DNA of 64,000 bases from Geosmithia putterillii. Its lineage: Eukaryota; Ascomycota; Sordariomycetes; Hypocreales; Bionectriaceae. The position numbers and the translations under genes are program-made. Below, in pieces: positions 1 through 11,003 of this stretch. Position 1 is the stretch's first letter. Every line of letters begins with the position of its first letter. The stretch covers positions 682,001 through 746,000 of the forward strand of contig FYEU01000314.1 in assembly GCA_900188575.1 (NCBI GenBank), read 5' to 3'. The notes beneath the pieces were generated by a model. The model worked only from the letters and a program-made list of their open reading frames with translations, made no database searches and was not told the DNA's origin.

Positions 1-29
1 GAAGAACCGATTGAATCGGCTGGCGGTAC

Positions 30-100
30 TCTCCCGCCGGGAATTGAACCCGGGTCTCGAGCGTGACAAGCTCGCATACTGACCACTATACTACGGAAGA
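30..100 (-). tRNA. tRNA-Asp (GUC anticodon)
   Basis: Read on the minus strand, the 71-nt cloverleaf starts TCTTCCG and ends CGGGAGA, which pair as a 7-bp acceptor stem with one T-G wobble. The D-arm has the AGTGGTCAG type loop, the anticodon loop is CTTGTCACG with GTC at 65-67, and the T-arm contains GGGTTCAATTCCC. There is no intron and the CCA tail is not encoded, as expected for a nuclear eukaryotic tRNA. GTC reads aspartate codons. Confidence 0.95.
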
Positions 101-1622
101 TGATTGACTGTTGACAGCCAAGGTAGTTGGATGACTGAGCACGTGCACAATTGGATTAAGAGCCCAGCCATCAACGGCTACGGAGTATTAGAGGATAGGA
201 TAGGCACTAGAGCCTACCAACCCCAGCTTAAGGCTTCTTCTACGAGCACCACTAACAGAGTAATGCAGCGTCTATCGGCAGATATCATTTCACGATGGAT
301 TTCTCGCGATACGAGGCCGGAATTATTATGTAATGCTTCCCCATCTGCAAGCTAACACGGTACAGCGGTGCATGTTCCCTGCTAGAGCCTAGACACGCCG
401 GCTAGGCTACTCATGTAGATGGATGCATCTATTAATAACCATCAGTCAGTACAGTGTGATGAAGAATACTCGTAGAGGGAAAAAAAAAAAAAAAGAGCCA
501 AGGCCCAAGAGACAAGATACCTGGACAGACGGGGCCGAACCGGCTGCCTCCCAGGCCCTGCCCTGCGTCTTAGTATTACCACCTTGGTACGGAGTATGGA
601 GGAGTATTGCTCCAACTCTAGCGGCGACATTGCCGTTCAGAGGACACCACCGTTGAGATGAAACCCTGGCCGCTCTGTCGTGCTCGTCGCAGTGTGTGTG
701 TGTGTGCCATCCACGCGTTCGTCAATACTATAAGTAGTACGTATCATCAATCAATACGTACTCGTATTGTCTGTAATACTCGTACGGACTCTGTCATTCG
801 GACTACGAATATGTACGAATATCCGTCTGCTGCAGTTGTCCTGACCGCTGGCTGACAATGGGCTGGGCTGGGCTGGACTGGGCGGCGGGATGCCTGGGCC
901 ACGCCCCCCCATCACGTCACTTCTCAGACAGCCGCGGCGGCGCGGACAGGCCCAATGGAAGTTTGGCCGCCGTCGCTCCCACCACCCGAAAGAGGGCACT
1001 GGAGCACAGCTACTGCCAGTAGTATGCGTAATATTCCCACGGAAATCTTACGTATGTGCCCACATACGGAATATACCAGCAGCAAATGTATCGGGGGGGA
1101 CAGACAAGGAGGAGAAAACAGAGAGAGAGAGAGCGTGCGAAAAAAAAAAGACGTCTTGAGGCCGTGGAAGCACGCAATGGCCCCGTTTCTGGATTGGGTA
1201 GTTGGCCTGTTGCGGGGCCCTCGGCCGATCGCCAACAAGGATGGGAAATCCGACCGGCCTGTCGCCCCAAGGGGGGGTGCGGGCGGGTGAGAGAGAGAGA
1301 GAGTCTGTTGCGTGCGAGGAGAAGAGCAGCAGAGCAGCAGAGAAGTGTGTGTGAGCACGAGCACGACAACCGACAAGGGAAGAAGGAAAGGCAGCCCAGA
1401 AGAACGGGCTAGTACTACTGTAGACTTGGAGGGAACAAACGTTAATGGCATCATCTGGGGTTGTTGTCCGAAACCACACACACACACACGCGCATTCTCT
1501 CTCTCTTCCTTCCTCTCTCTCTTTCTCTCTCTTCCCTTTTATTTCCCTTGACATTGCTTACTGACCATTTGACTGCCCTGTCTGTACCCGTGTGTTTGTT
1601 GCCTGGGAATTGATTGCCCAGC
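101..1622. other. 5' intergenic region of the Zn2Cys6 gene
   Basis: No gene is supported here; the open frames are short, overlap on both strands and lack protein-like composition. It holds A-runs near 480 and 1141, GA-rich microsatellites around 1117-1137 and 1290-1303, a CA tract near 1480-1491 and a long CT-rich tract at about 1495-1545. A pyrimidine-rich stretch shortly upstream of a start codon is typical of fungal core promoters, so the 1495-1545 tract probably belongs to the promoter of the downstream transcription factor. Confidence 0.6.
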
Positions 1623-4600
1623 ATGGGATGTCGCGTCTGTCGCGCACGCAAGGTAGGTGCTACCCTCGCCACTGCCATCATTTCTCCCGCCTTCCCTCTC
1701 CCTCTCACTTTCGCTCTCCCACTCTCGTCTTCGCGCGCCCTCCCCTCTCTTCAAGAGACTGGACGGGCTGTTCGTCGCCCGTATAAGTCGCGGTGTGCTG
1801 CGGCGCCGCTGACCGGCCGGGTCCTACCTTGGTTTCAATGTCTTGGCTGTTCAGCCTTGGCCCCGGTTGGTTGGCTGAGCTCGATACGAGGAGAGATACA
1901 GAGGGGGAGAAGTAGGGTGCATCATGTACCCGGGCAAGCACCCTGACTGACATCCTCAGGTCAAATGTGACGGCCGCCCGAATGGCTGCCGCAACTGCGA
2001 GCGCCTCCATCTGACATGCGTCGACGACTCGTCCTCGACCGCCACCCTGCCCCTCACCCTCGGCAGCATCCGCACCTACCGCTCCTGCACCAACTGCCGC
2101 GCCTCCAAGACCAAGTGCAACGGCGACCGACCGCGCTGCTCGCGATGCGTCGCCCGCAGCATGGACTGCGTCTACGTCGGCGGCTCCGTGCCCCGCTGGG
2201 CCAGCACCATCGAGGGCCCCTACTCGCGGAGGACCTCGAGCGCCGGTCTGCCGGGGTCCGGTTCCGGCGCCGCCTCCTCCAGCCTGTCCGCCTCTCCGCC
2301 TGAGCAGCGGCCCGAGCATGCCAGGCACGACTCGTCCAACACCGACCACGCCATGGAGGATCGTGATGCCGTCGTCGGACCAGATGACAGCGCTATAGAG
2401 GCGGGGTCCGCTGCAGCAGGTGGTGGTGATGGTGATGGTGGTGGACATCATCCTCCTCTGCCGGCTGGTGTCACCTCTGCTGGCAGCGCCGCAAACGTCT
2501 CCCCCCCGCGACACCACCATCATCGTCATCACCACAGGGATCCTACGCCGCTGATACCACCGCTGTCCACGGCCGCCCCGACCCCGGTGGTGCCCCCGCC
2601 CAAGACTCCCGTCACGCCGTCGCAGCCGCAAAACAGCCTGGAGCTGGGTGCCATGGCATGGTAAGCATCCCCCTCTACTGTCGCATTCTGCTGTCGCATG
2701 GAAGATGCCTTTCTGTCTTGGCTATCTATGGAGCATGCGACGCATGGGATATGGAACTGACTGGTCTTTGTGTAGGCTACTCGCAGAAGAGCTCCCCTCG
2801 CGTCGCAATACGCGATCCCTGGTCGAGCAGTACTTTGCGCACATCCACCCGATTCGCTGCTTCGCCTTTGTCCACAAGCCCTCGTTTATGCGCCAGCTCG
2901 ACGCCGGCTTCTCCCACGACGACGACATGGCCCTGCTGTATATCATCTGCGCGCACGGCGCAAAGTACGTGGGACCCACCCAAGGAGCTTGAGGACACAA
3001 AGAGGCCAATCTAGAAATAGTGCATCTGCTAACACACACCAGATTCCACGTCATGACCCTGGGCCAATTTGGCCAGGAACCCAGCCCGAGCTTCCTGCGC
3101 GCAGCAGGGAACCAGTGGGCCACCAAGGCCGAGTCGATACTCATCGGAAAGTACGGCCGGGTCTCGGTGCCGAGATTAATGGTGGGTTGCGCCCCAGTAC
3201 TTTTGTAGAATGCCTTAACTTATGTGTGTCTGCTTACAACAAGTTAGGCCCTCGTCCTGCTGCACGACTTCCACCTCCGGCTAGGACGGTACAACCAGGC
3301 TCTGGTGCTGAGCGGCGTCATCATCCGACTGGCGCAGGCGCTGCGGATCAACTCGGAGCTGGCCCCCGACCTGCTGTGCACCGACGACCACGACCACCAC
3401 AGCAGCGGCAGCGGCAATACGGACCTGTCGGCCGTCTTCATGGAGAGCCGCCGACGGCTGATGTGGGCGTGCTATACGCTGGACGCGTGGACGACCAACG
3501 GACCAGAGCAGCTGTCGATCCTGCGCGAGGCCGACATCAAGGTGCAGCTGCCGTGCAACGAGCGCAACTTTGGCCTGCGCATCCCGTGCGTGACCGAGAC
3601 GCTGGGACTAGGCCACGTGTTGCGCTTCCTGCCCCCGGCCATCGTGCCCGCCCGTCCGGCCGAGAACATGGGCATCATGGCCTACTACGTGCGCATCGTG
3701 GCGCTGCGCAAGAAGATCTCGCAGTACATCCGCAACTACCCCTCCGGCCCGGGTCCCTGGCAGTCCGACTCGGACTTCTCCGCCCTCGACGCCGACATGC
3801 GCCACTGGCGCCGCACCCTGCCCGACTTTGTCGAGTACTCGCCCGACACCATCTACGCGCGGCTTGACTCGAACCAGCTCGGCGGCCTGATGCTCATCCA
3901 CTGCACCTACCACGACAGCTACCTCGAGCTCTACAAGATCTCCATGCCCCTCCTGTTTAACCTCGGGGGAGCCTCGTGCCCCGCCTTCCCCCCCGAGCAC
4001 CAGGAGCTGCTCCAGGCGCTTCAGGCAGACTGCTATTTCCATGCTCGCCAGGTGTCACGTCTCATTGTCGAGGCGGCGGAGCACGACGTCCGGCTGCTCT
4101 CGGATAGCATGCTGCCCCTGTTTCTGTATGATAGCAGTCGTATCATGCTGTACTATGCTGGTATGCTGCTTGATCCGGCTAGGGTAGATGCCGCTGATAG
4201 GGTCGACGAGGCGGTTGCTGCTGTGACGGAGAATGCGAGGCTGCTCAGGGAGATGGTTGCCTTGTTTCCCATCTCTGAATCCTTTGTAAGTTTTTTTTTG
4301 TCCTCGCTTCGCTCGCTCTTGGGGCTGCTCTCTCTCTCTCTTTTTGTTTTCGCTGCGCTAGCTTTTTTTGTCCTCGCTTCGCTCGCTCTTGGGGCTGCTC
4401 TCTCTCTCTCTTTTTGTTTTCGCTGCGCTGGCTTTTTTTCATCCTCGCTTCGCTCGCTCTTTGGGCTGTTTTTTTCTCGCTCCGCTCGATTGTTTCGCTC
4501 GCTCGGTTGTTCCGCTGCTAACATCTCAGGTCGTCACCGTGGAACACTGGCTATCCAAGATCCGGATGACATCCCTCTCCTCCGTCCGGGGCAACAACAG

Positions 4601-5264
4601 CGACGACGCCGCCACCAACAACACGGGAGCCAGCTACACTACCACGACCAGCAGCACTACCACCACCACCGAGAGGTACACGCTGCCGCCCATCCTGCCG
4701 CCAGTCGCGCCCAGACCCAGATCGCAGCTAACCACGCACGCCCGCAGGACATCCCCCTTCTCGAGCCGACACTCGGTCAGCGCCGTGTCCGAGTTCGCCC
4801 TGGCTCCCGTGTGGCCCAGCAGCCGGCGGTCGCTGGCCTACGCGGCGAGCGACAGGCCAACGCCGACGCGGCCTCTTGTGGTCAGCCCCGGCGCCAGCTC
4901 CAACGTGGACGAGAGGAGCAGTCTGTCCAACGGGCAACGCACACCCAACATGGCCGGCGCTGCTGGAACTAACGGGGCCAACGGAGCCAATGCGGCCAAT
5001 GCCAGCGATGCAGGATGGGATCATGCAGGCGCGGCAGAGGGCCTGCTTGGTCTGAGCGGACAGACGACGCCGGTGGACAAGACGAACCCGAATCCGAACC
5101 CGCTGTCGAAGCCGATGGGGGGCGCGTGCGGGTCGCTCACGCTGGAGGATTTGCAGGTGTTTTCGTCGTGGGATATTCAGAGCATTGTGGATGATGTGAC
5201 GTCTGTGTCTGGGTCTGGGACCGAGGCCACGAGGACGAATGTGGGATGGAATGGGCGAGTTTAG
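1623..5264 (+). CDS. Transcription factor with two tandem Zn2Cys6 clusters
   Basis: Six-exon model (1623-1652, 1960-2660, 2776-2964, 3043-3181, 3248-4285, 4530-5264) giving 943 aa. Two complete binuclear zinc clusters lie in tandem: Cys 3, 6, 13, 20, 23, 30 and Cys 53, 56, 63, 70, 73, 80, both CX2CX6CX6CX2CX6C. A Ser/Pro/His-rich linker is followed by a fungal-type regulatory domain (RSLVEQYFAHIHPIRCFAFVHKPSF; later LVLLHDFHLRLGRYNQALVLSG), and the C-terminus is low complexity. The first intron falls inside cluster 1 after residue 10, a common place for introns in this family. It is expected to be a nuclear DNA-binding regulator; the target genes are unknown. The start at 1623 is chosen because it puts cluster 1 at the extreme N-terminus with all ligands present. 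The last intron (4286-4529) is unusual, built of tandem repeats. Adjacent genes give no hint of the regulated pathway. Confidence 0.85.
4286..4529 (+). repeat. Tandem repeat filling an intron (about 70-bp unit, 2-3 copies)
   Basis: The intron starts GTAAG and a T-run. It then contains a unit of about 70 bp (T-run, GTCCTCGCTTCGCTCGCTC, TTGGGGCTG, CT-run, TTTTTGTTTTCGCTGCGCTRGC) twice almost perfectly, from about 4291 and 4363. A third diverged copy starts near 4433, with further CGCTCCGCTCG/CGCTCGCTCGG echoes before the CTAAC branch point and CAG acceptor. The GCTTCGCTCGC core recurs at 9988-10190 (opposite strand) and 14651, and a decayed relative occupies the MFS intron at 20086-20210. Confidence 0.85.
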
Positions 5265-6544
5265 GCGCAGTGCAGTGCAGTGCAAAGAAGATGATATACC
5301 CGGGAGCAGGACGTGAAGTTGATGATATACCCAAGATGTGGAGTACGGAGTACGAGTACAGAGGACAGAGGATTGTACGAGAATTCAATGGGAATGGGAA
5401 TGGGAATGGAAATACAAAGGCATTACGGAAGTGTTGAATGGAAATGCAGATGCAAATGCAATGAAGCCCAATGTTGAATGCCCAATATGCTCAACATTTG
5501 TGCATGCGTATCTGTGCTAATGTGTGCACTTTGACAGAGTGGGACTTGCAATGCTTGGTCTGCCCCGTGGCCTGGTGACCCGCCGGATCGTCGGATCATT
5601 ACCCTGCGCTACGGGGAATTATTTACGGGTGAGAGTACTATTATTTCTCGTATGATGACGACTGTCAGCCGTATTGGAGATGAAAGGACCGAGTTCGAGG
5701 GATTGTATAGTCGCCGGTAGTATGCTTACAGGTATCGTAGTTTGTACAGTGAGTGAGTAGGTATTTATAGGTGGTGAGGTGTTTACATGTTCGTGCACGG
5801 ATATGGAGTATTCATATGTGAGTGTATGCAGTGATAGTGGACAATCCTGTAGGCATGTATTCCGTACAGCTACATATGTACGCCTCAGCCAAGGAAGCAT
5901 CCTCTTTAGCTGCAGAATGACAGGACCACGATGTAAGAGCATTCAAGATTTAGAGGAATTGAAATATCCAAATCAACAACAGTCAACAACAGTCAACAAC
6001 AGTCAATGAAAGTCAAGAAAGTTCAAACTCAAAAAAAAAAGAGGCAGCCATCCATCCAGTCAAGTAAACACTGGCCCTGCTGAAACAAAGCTGTGGAACC
6101 TCCCACAGCGGCTGCGTTGCCCCGTCAACAAGCCACCGACCGCCAAAGCAAAACACACGGTCTGTCCCGGGCCGCTCTCCATTGCACTTGCCTTGCTTGC
6201 ACTTGCCATATTATTACTACTTCGTACTTGACTTGGTTGTCAATACTTTTCTACATTCCCACCCTACCAAGTCATCATCACCACCGTCATCACCACCATC
6301 CTCAGTCTTTACCATCAGGACGGCGGCCTCTCTCATCTGGCATTTGCCATTGCGCATAAACGCATCACGACGCAAGAGACATCTGCTTCATGACGACGTA
6401 CTAACTAGTACTCTTGACCGGGACCAAGAGTAAACATACGCATCTTGACGACATCGCGACATTCGATTCGCATTTCCCCGATACCAACACACACACACAC
6501 ACACTGAGTCTAAAGACACAGACACCTGTATCCAGGCGCCTGCC
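5265..6544. other. Intergenic region between the transcription factor and ase1
   Basis: No gene seen. It holds a TGCAG-type microsatellite just after the stop (5270-5283), a TACGGAGTAC word at 5343-5353, GGGAAT and CAACAACAGT short repeats (5389-5410, 5976-6004) and a CA microsatellite at 6487-6504 immediately upstream of ase1. The last 300 bases are C/T- and CATC-rich, resembling a fungal promoter and 5' UTR. Confidence 0.6.
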
Positions 6545-9301
6545 ATGGACTCCAGTCACCTGGGCCAGCAGGTCAACGCCAGTATTGGCCAGCTGCATGG
6601 GCTGTTTGACGAGATTGGCGTGCCCAGCCATGAGCGGGAAGCACGCGAGGCAGAGGTATGCACACAACCACACTGGCAATCTCTACTATCATCAATGTCT
6701 TTTCACTGTTGTGATTCATCAAGACTCCGTGTACTGTGTACTGACTTGCCTTTAGCTCTTCGCTGCTCTTGCCGAGGCCCTCAACAGCCAGGTGCGACTC
6801 GTCACAGACGAGAAGAAGGAAATGGTCGACGAGGCCAAGAAGATGATCACCGCCATCCGCCAGATGGAGCAGTCCATTGACGACTCACGACGCACACGAG
6901 ACAGCGACTCTGAACTCCAAATCACATATCCCCTCAACACATGCCTCGCCACCCTGAGGGATACGCACAACCAAGTCCGTCGCCTCCACAAGGAGCGCTA
7001 CGAGCAAGTCAAGAGTATGTTCATAACCCCCTTCTCTCTATCCCTTACCTTACCATGTCTGTCTTGGTCATCGCTAACACTTCTTCCTCAGAGCTCGTCG
7101 AGGCACTAGAATCCTACTCATCACACCTGGAAGCCACCTTTGTCCAGATCCCCCTCCCTCCCACAGGACCCAACCAGTCCATCCCCACCACGTTTGACCT
7201 GTCGCCGAGCTACGTCGACCGCCTGGACGCCGAGTTCACCCGCGTATACGACGAGTACGAGAAGCGCATCCTCACTGTCCAGCAGCTGTCCGAGGGCATC
7301 ATCTCGCTGTGGGCCGAGCTGGGCGTGCCCCAGGCCCAGCAGGACGGCGCCGTCGTCAAGTACTACCGCGACCAGCCCGAGCAGCTGGGCCTGCACGAGC
7401 AGGACATGGCCCGTCTGCGCGGCGTGCATGACCGCCTCCGCGCCGACAAGGACAAGCGCGAGAAGCGGCTGCAGGACCTGCGCGCCGCCGTCGAGGGCCT
7501 CTGGGCCAAGCTCGAGGTCGACCCGGCCGAGACCAAGGCCTTTGTCAATGCCAATCGCGGCTGCGGCCTGCGCCAGATCAACGAGTTCCAGGACGAGCTG
7601 GCCCGTCTCAACGAGCTCAAGCGCCAGAACATGCACCTCTTTGTCGAGGACGCCCGTGTCAAGCTCCAGGACCTGTGGGACGCCCTCTACTTCTCCGAGG
7701 ATGAGATGCTCGAGTTCACCCCGGCCTTCTCCGACGTCTACAGCGATGCCCTGCTCGAGGCCCACGAGCGCGAGGTCGCCCGCCTCGAGACCCTGCGCGA
7801 CCAGCGCGCCCCCATCCTTGACCTGGTCCGCCGCTACATGTCCCTCGTCCAGGAGCGTGACGACCTCGCCACCTCGAGCCAGGACGCCTCGCGCCTCATG
7901 GCCCGCGGCCAGAAGGGCGAGAAGCGCGACCCGGGCAAGCTGCTTCGCGAGGAGAAGATGCGCAAGCGCATCGCCAAGGAGCTCCCCAAGGTCAAGGTCG
8001 ACGTGCGCAAGGCCCTCGACAAGTGGGAGGACGACTACGGCCGCCCCTTCCTCATTCATGGTGAGCGCTACCTCGACGACTTCGAGGCCGAGGACCAGAA
8101 GACGGGCACCAAGCGGCCCGGCACGTCGCACGGTGGGCAGCCGCAGCCCCCGCGCTCCAAGACGCCCGCTGCCGGTGCCCACGCCCCCACCTCAATCAGC
8201 AAGCCGCCCAGGTCGGTGCCCAACAGGGCCAACGGCGCCAAGTCCGCCCCACCGGGACGTGCAGGTGCCAAGACCCCCACGGCGGGCACGCGCACCATTG
8301 CCGCAGCGGGTGCAGCAGTCGCTGCAGCTGGCGCAACAGGCAGGAAGACGCCTGGTGGTGGGCGGTCGACGGCATCGTCAGTAGTAGCCGCCAGCGGTAG
8401 GGGCAGTCCTAGCAGGATCCCCGCCCGGGCTCCTCTGTCGAACCTCAAGCACGGCCAGAACCCTTCGGATCGTCCGCGGGCAGCAGCACCCAACGCCGAC
8501 ACGTCGGCCACCTCGCAGGCGCTGCGCAACGGAGCGCCCATGCGCGCGCCGCCGCCCAAGATGCGCGAGCTCACGCGTGTTCCCGAGCTGGAGACACCGG
8601 CCAACCCGTACAAGGGCACGGGACTCACATCGGGCAACAGCATCGTGCGGCCCGTGGAGCCCGAGGACCCGTATGACGACGGCGTGTCGGCCGTGCACCA
8701 CAGCAACTACAGCAGCCACCACCAGCACAACCTGTACCACCACCGGTCCAACTCGACGTTGTCGTACCAGAGCCACCAGCAGCAGCAGCAGCCGAGCTAC
8801 TACCTGGACGACGAGGACGACGACGACATGTGCCGCGAGATCTACGAGAGCAGTCGCGACGCCATCTACGAGGACGACGCGTACGGGACGATACGGCCGG
8901 CCACACGGCACCAGAACCACTACGCCACTGGCAAGAATGGGTACCCCAACTCGTCGGGTGTCGGCTCGTCGCGCCACATGTCAGGCACCTCGTCGTCTTC
9001 GGCCGGCGGCATGTCGAGCGGTATGTCAACAGGCATGTCGAGCGGCATCTCGGGGTCGGAGAACTGGGAGACGTTTGACGACAACAGCGAGCCCGAGAGG
9101 GACGCGAGCGACGCGTACTATGCCAAGCTCCGGGCGGCGCGGAACAGGCGGATCATGGAGTCTGGTTCCGGGTCGGACAGTGGTTCGGCTGCCGCGCAGG
9201 AGATGAAGGGTGGTGGGATCAGGGGGATCCCTCCTTCGCCAGAGTATCAGCATCAGCAGCGGGTGGTGTCGAATGAGTGGAGTGATGAGGAGGCTTTCTA
9301 A
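6545..9301 (+). CDS. ase1: Ase1/PRC1/MAP65 microtubule-bundling protein
   Basis: Three exons (6545-6655, 6756-7014, 7092-9301) encode 859 aa. Residues about 1-520 are almost entirely helical and rich in Glu, Arg and Leu, matching the MAP65/ASE1 family: an N-terminal dimerisation rod, then the spectrin-like microtubule-binding region ending in KALDKWEDDYGRPFLIHGERYL. The C-terminal ~340 residues are disordered, basic and Ser/Pro-rich (SKTPAAG, KTPTAGT, KTPGGG), a likely Cdk-regulated tail; Ser/Thr-Pro sites are frequent. Family knowledge: homodimers crosslink antiparallel microtubules at the anaphase midzone and recruit kinesins. The start at 6545 gives a short first exon (MDSSHLGQQVNASIGQLHGLFDEIGV) typical of fungal Ase1. 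Length is close to other filamentous-fungal orthologues. The long minus-strand frame inside it (7121-8182) is a codon-bias shadow. Confidence 0.93.
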
Positions 9302-9924
9302 GCACACACACACGCTCCCTCTCTCACTGTCTCTTACTCCGAGTCCAAGTCCAACTCTGACTTGTCCTTCTCTCCTTGACCTGCATATTGGCATATTTCC
9401 CCCTTACCTTCCTTTTTACTCCCCAACACATAATGTCTTGTCCTGATTCTTATGGACTACGATTACGGGAAACTTGTTCAACGTCATGATGAAATGCTGG
9501 CCATTGGATTTAATCGCATCTTGACTGGTGGTGTATATATTTCTTTTGTCTCTTGTCACTGTTTTTACTTTTTCTTTCCTTTCCTTTTTTTCTCTTCTCT
9601 TCTCTTCTCTTAGCCTTGTGCTTTTCTTCTTCTTCTAGTCTATTTTCGGCATTTCGTCCTCTTCTCTCGGGCCTTTTTTTGCCTACTTTCCTTTCCTTTG
9701 GTTTTGATTCCCCTTGGGCCCTCGGGGCTGATTTGGCGCAGGGCGCGGGGTATGGGGTGTTGACTTTTTGACTTGCGTTGGTATTGTTTGGTATTGTTTA
9801 CAAAGTGTTTTGTGTTTTGTGCTCTTTGAGCGGCAATGATTTTAATTGATTTGACTCAACTTCATTTCTGGTTTACATTGAACTCTATTGACTTGTGTAT
9901 AATGTGAAGTGTGTGTAAGTGAGG
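9302..9924. other. 3' region of ase1, low complexity
   Basis: No gene seen. A CA tract lies directly after the stop codon (9303-9313), then CT/TTC-rich sequence (9540-9680). This is the shared 3' flank of two convergent genes (ase1 and the O-methyltransferase). Confidence 0.55.
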
Positions 9925-10228
9925 AGAGCTCTTGGCAGGGCCGCCGGAGGCAAATACATGAAGGACGGATATATTGACAATGGACGTGCGAGCGAAGCGA
10001 GAAGGACCCCCGGTAGGGCCGCCGGAGGCAAATGTATAAGACGGCAATGTAGTTGATAGTAGAGTTGAGTTTTATGTGAAAGAGCGAGCGAAGCGAGAAG
10101 GACCCCCGGTAGGGCCCCCGGAGGGATATATATAGAGTATAATAGTTAACAGTAGAGTTGAATTTTATGTATAAGAGCGAGCGAAGCGAGAAGGGCTCCC
10201 GGCAGGGCCACCGGAGGCAAATATATAC
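9925..10228. repeat. Tandem ~94-bp GC-hairpin repeat, about 3.3 copies
   Basis: The core GCGAGCGAAGCGAGAAGG starts near 9988, 10084 and 10177 (spacing about 96 and 93 bp). Each is followed by a GC block (ACCCCCGGTAGGGCC or GCTCCCGGCAGGGCC, then CCGGAGGC) and AT-rich filler. A leading half-copy (CTTGGCAGGGCCGCCGGAGG) lies at about 9931-9950. The array ends 20 bases before the stop codon of the minus-strand O-methyltransferase, so it should lie in that gene's 3' UTR. The GC blocks can fold into short stems (CCCGGCAGGG, CCGGTAGGGCC with GGCCNCCGG). Confidence 0.85.
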
Positions 10229-10247
10229 ATGTAATAAAGGAGATAGA

Positions 10248-11003
10248 CTAAGAGGAGGAAGTGTCTTTGACAATAGCGAGAATGAAGCCATTGAAGACGG
10301 GATGAGGGACAGAATCGTGGCAGTGGACAGTGGGAATGAGGGTAGCATGGACCCTGGTATCACGACCGACGGCGGCAATGGCAGACCTGCTGATATCCAG
10401 CTTGTCAGTCTTGTCGTTGAGCTCATGGCCATGACCCTGACCCTCAGCAAACATGCCGACGACGACATCGTCGAGTAGGATGGCGCCCCCAGGCCGCGTG
10501 AGACGCACAGCGAGGTCAAACTGCTCAGCCTTGCCCTCCAGACCAGCATCTATGACGACCATGTCGAACTGGCGGTCTCCCTGGTCGATCATGCGGTTCA
10601 TGACCTCGAGGGCATCACCGAGGACGATATCGACGACACCCTCTCCCAGACATTGTACGTTCTCGAGGGCGACATCCCGCGCCGCTTCGTCGATCTCGAT
10701 GCTCGTGACGCGCGCGCCCGCCTCGGCCAGACAGATGGCCGAGTAGCCGCCCAGGGTGCCGATCTCGAGGACGGTCTTGGCGCCGATGAGGCGGGCCAGG
10801 ATGGACAGGTGCTGGGCGGCCAGGGGGCTCATGCTGATGGGGGGCAGGCCCTTGGCGGCGGAGTTGGCGAGGGCGGCGGAGAGGCGCGGGTTGGGACGGA
10901 TCAGGTGGGATTGGGCTTGGTGGTCGAGATGGTTGGCTTGGTGGAAGTTGGTGAAGGAGAGGGCGGAGAGCATGTTTGGGGTGAGGGGGGTGGTGAGGGG
11001 CAT
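10248..11003 (-). CDS. Class I SAM-dependent O-methyltransferase (family 3, catechol-OMT-like)
   Basis: Single exon, 251 aa from the ATG at 11003. The in-frame ATG at 11174 would add 57 residues with no family-like content, so the inner start is preferred. Motif I is VLEIGTLGGYS (about residues 78-88), followed by the acidic ribose-binding strand SIEIDEAARDVA, FDMVVIDAG and a late GGAILLDDVV strand. Related fungal and bacterial enzymes are cytosolic and transfer a methyl group from S-adenosylmethionine to small-molecule hydroxyls using a divalent metal. The usual DADK-type metal/catalytic segment reads DAGL here, so the metal site or substrate may be altered. It is divergent from irs4 across a ~990-bp region, and a tandem repeat follows its stop codon. 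Substrate unknown. Confidence 0.85.
   Translation of the reverse strand: MPLTTPLTPNMLSALSFTNFHQANHLDHQAQSHLIRPNPRLSAALANSAAKGLPPISMSPLAAQHLSILARLIGAKTVLEIGTLGGYSAICLAEAGARVTSIEIDEAARDVALENVQCLGEGVVDIVLGDALEVMNRMIDQGDRQFDMVVIDAGLEGKAEQFDLAVRLTRPGGAILLDDVVVGMFAEGQGHGHELNDKTDKLDISRSAIAAVGRDTRVHATLIPTVHCHDSVPHPVFNGFILAIVKDTSSS

Noticed and set aside
3305..4972. 555-residue plus-strand frame of the transcription factor running through 4286-4529
   Set aside because: The intron has a clean GTAAG donor, CTAAC and CAG; reading through it gives Leu/Ser/Phe repeats and then the wrong frame, whereas splicing restores the protein.
7121..8182. 353-residue minus-strand frame inside ase1
   Set aside because: Leu/Val/Gly-rich mirror of the biased sense codons; no domain, no independent promoter features.
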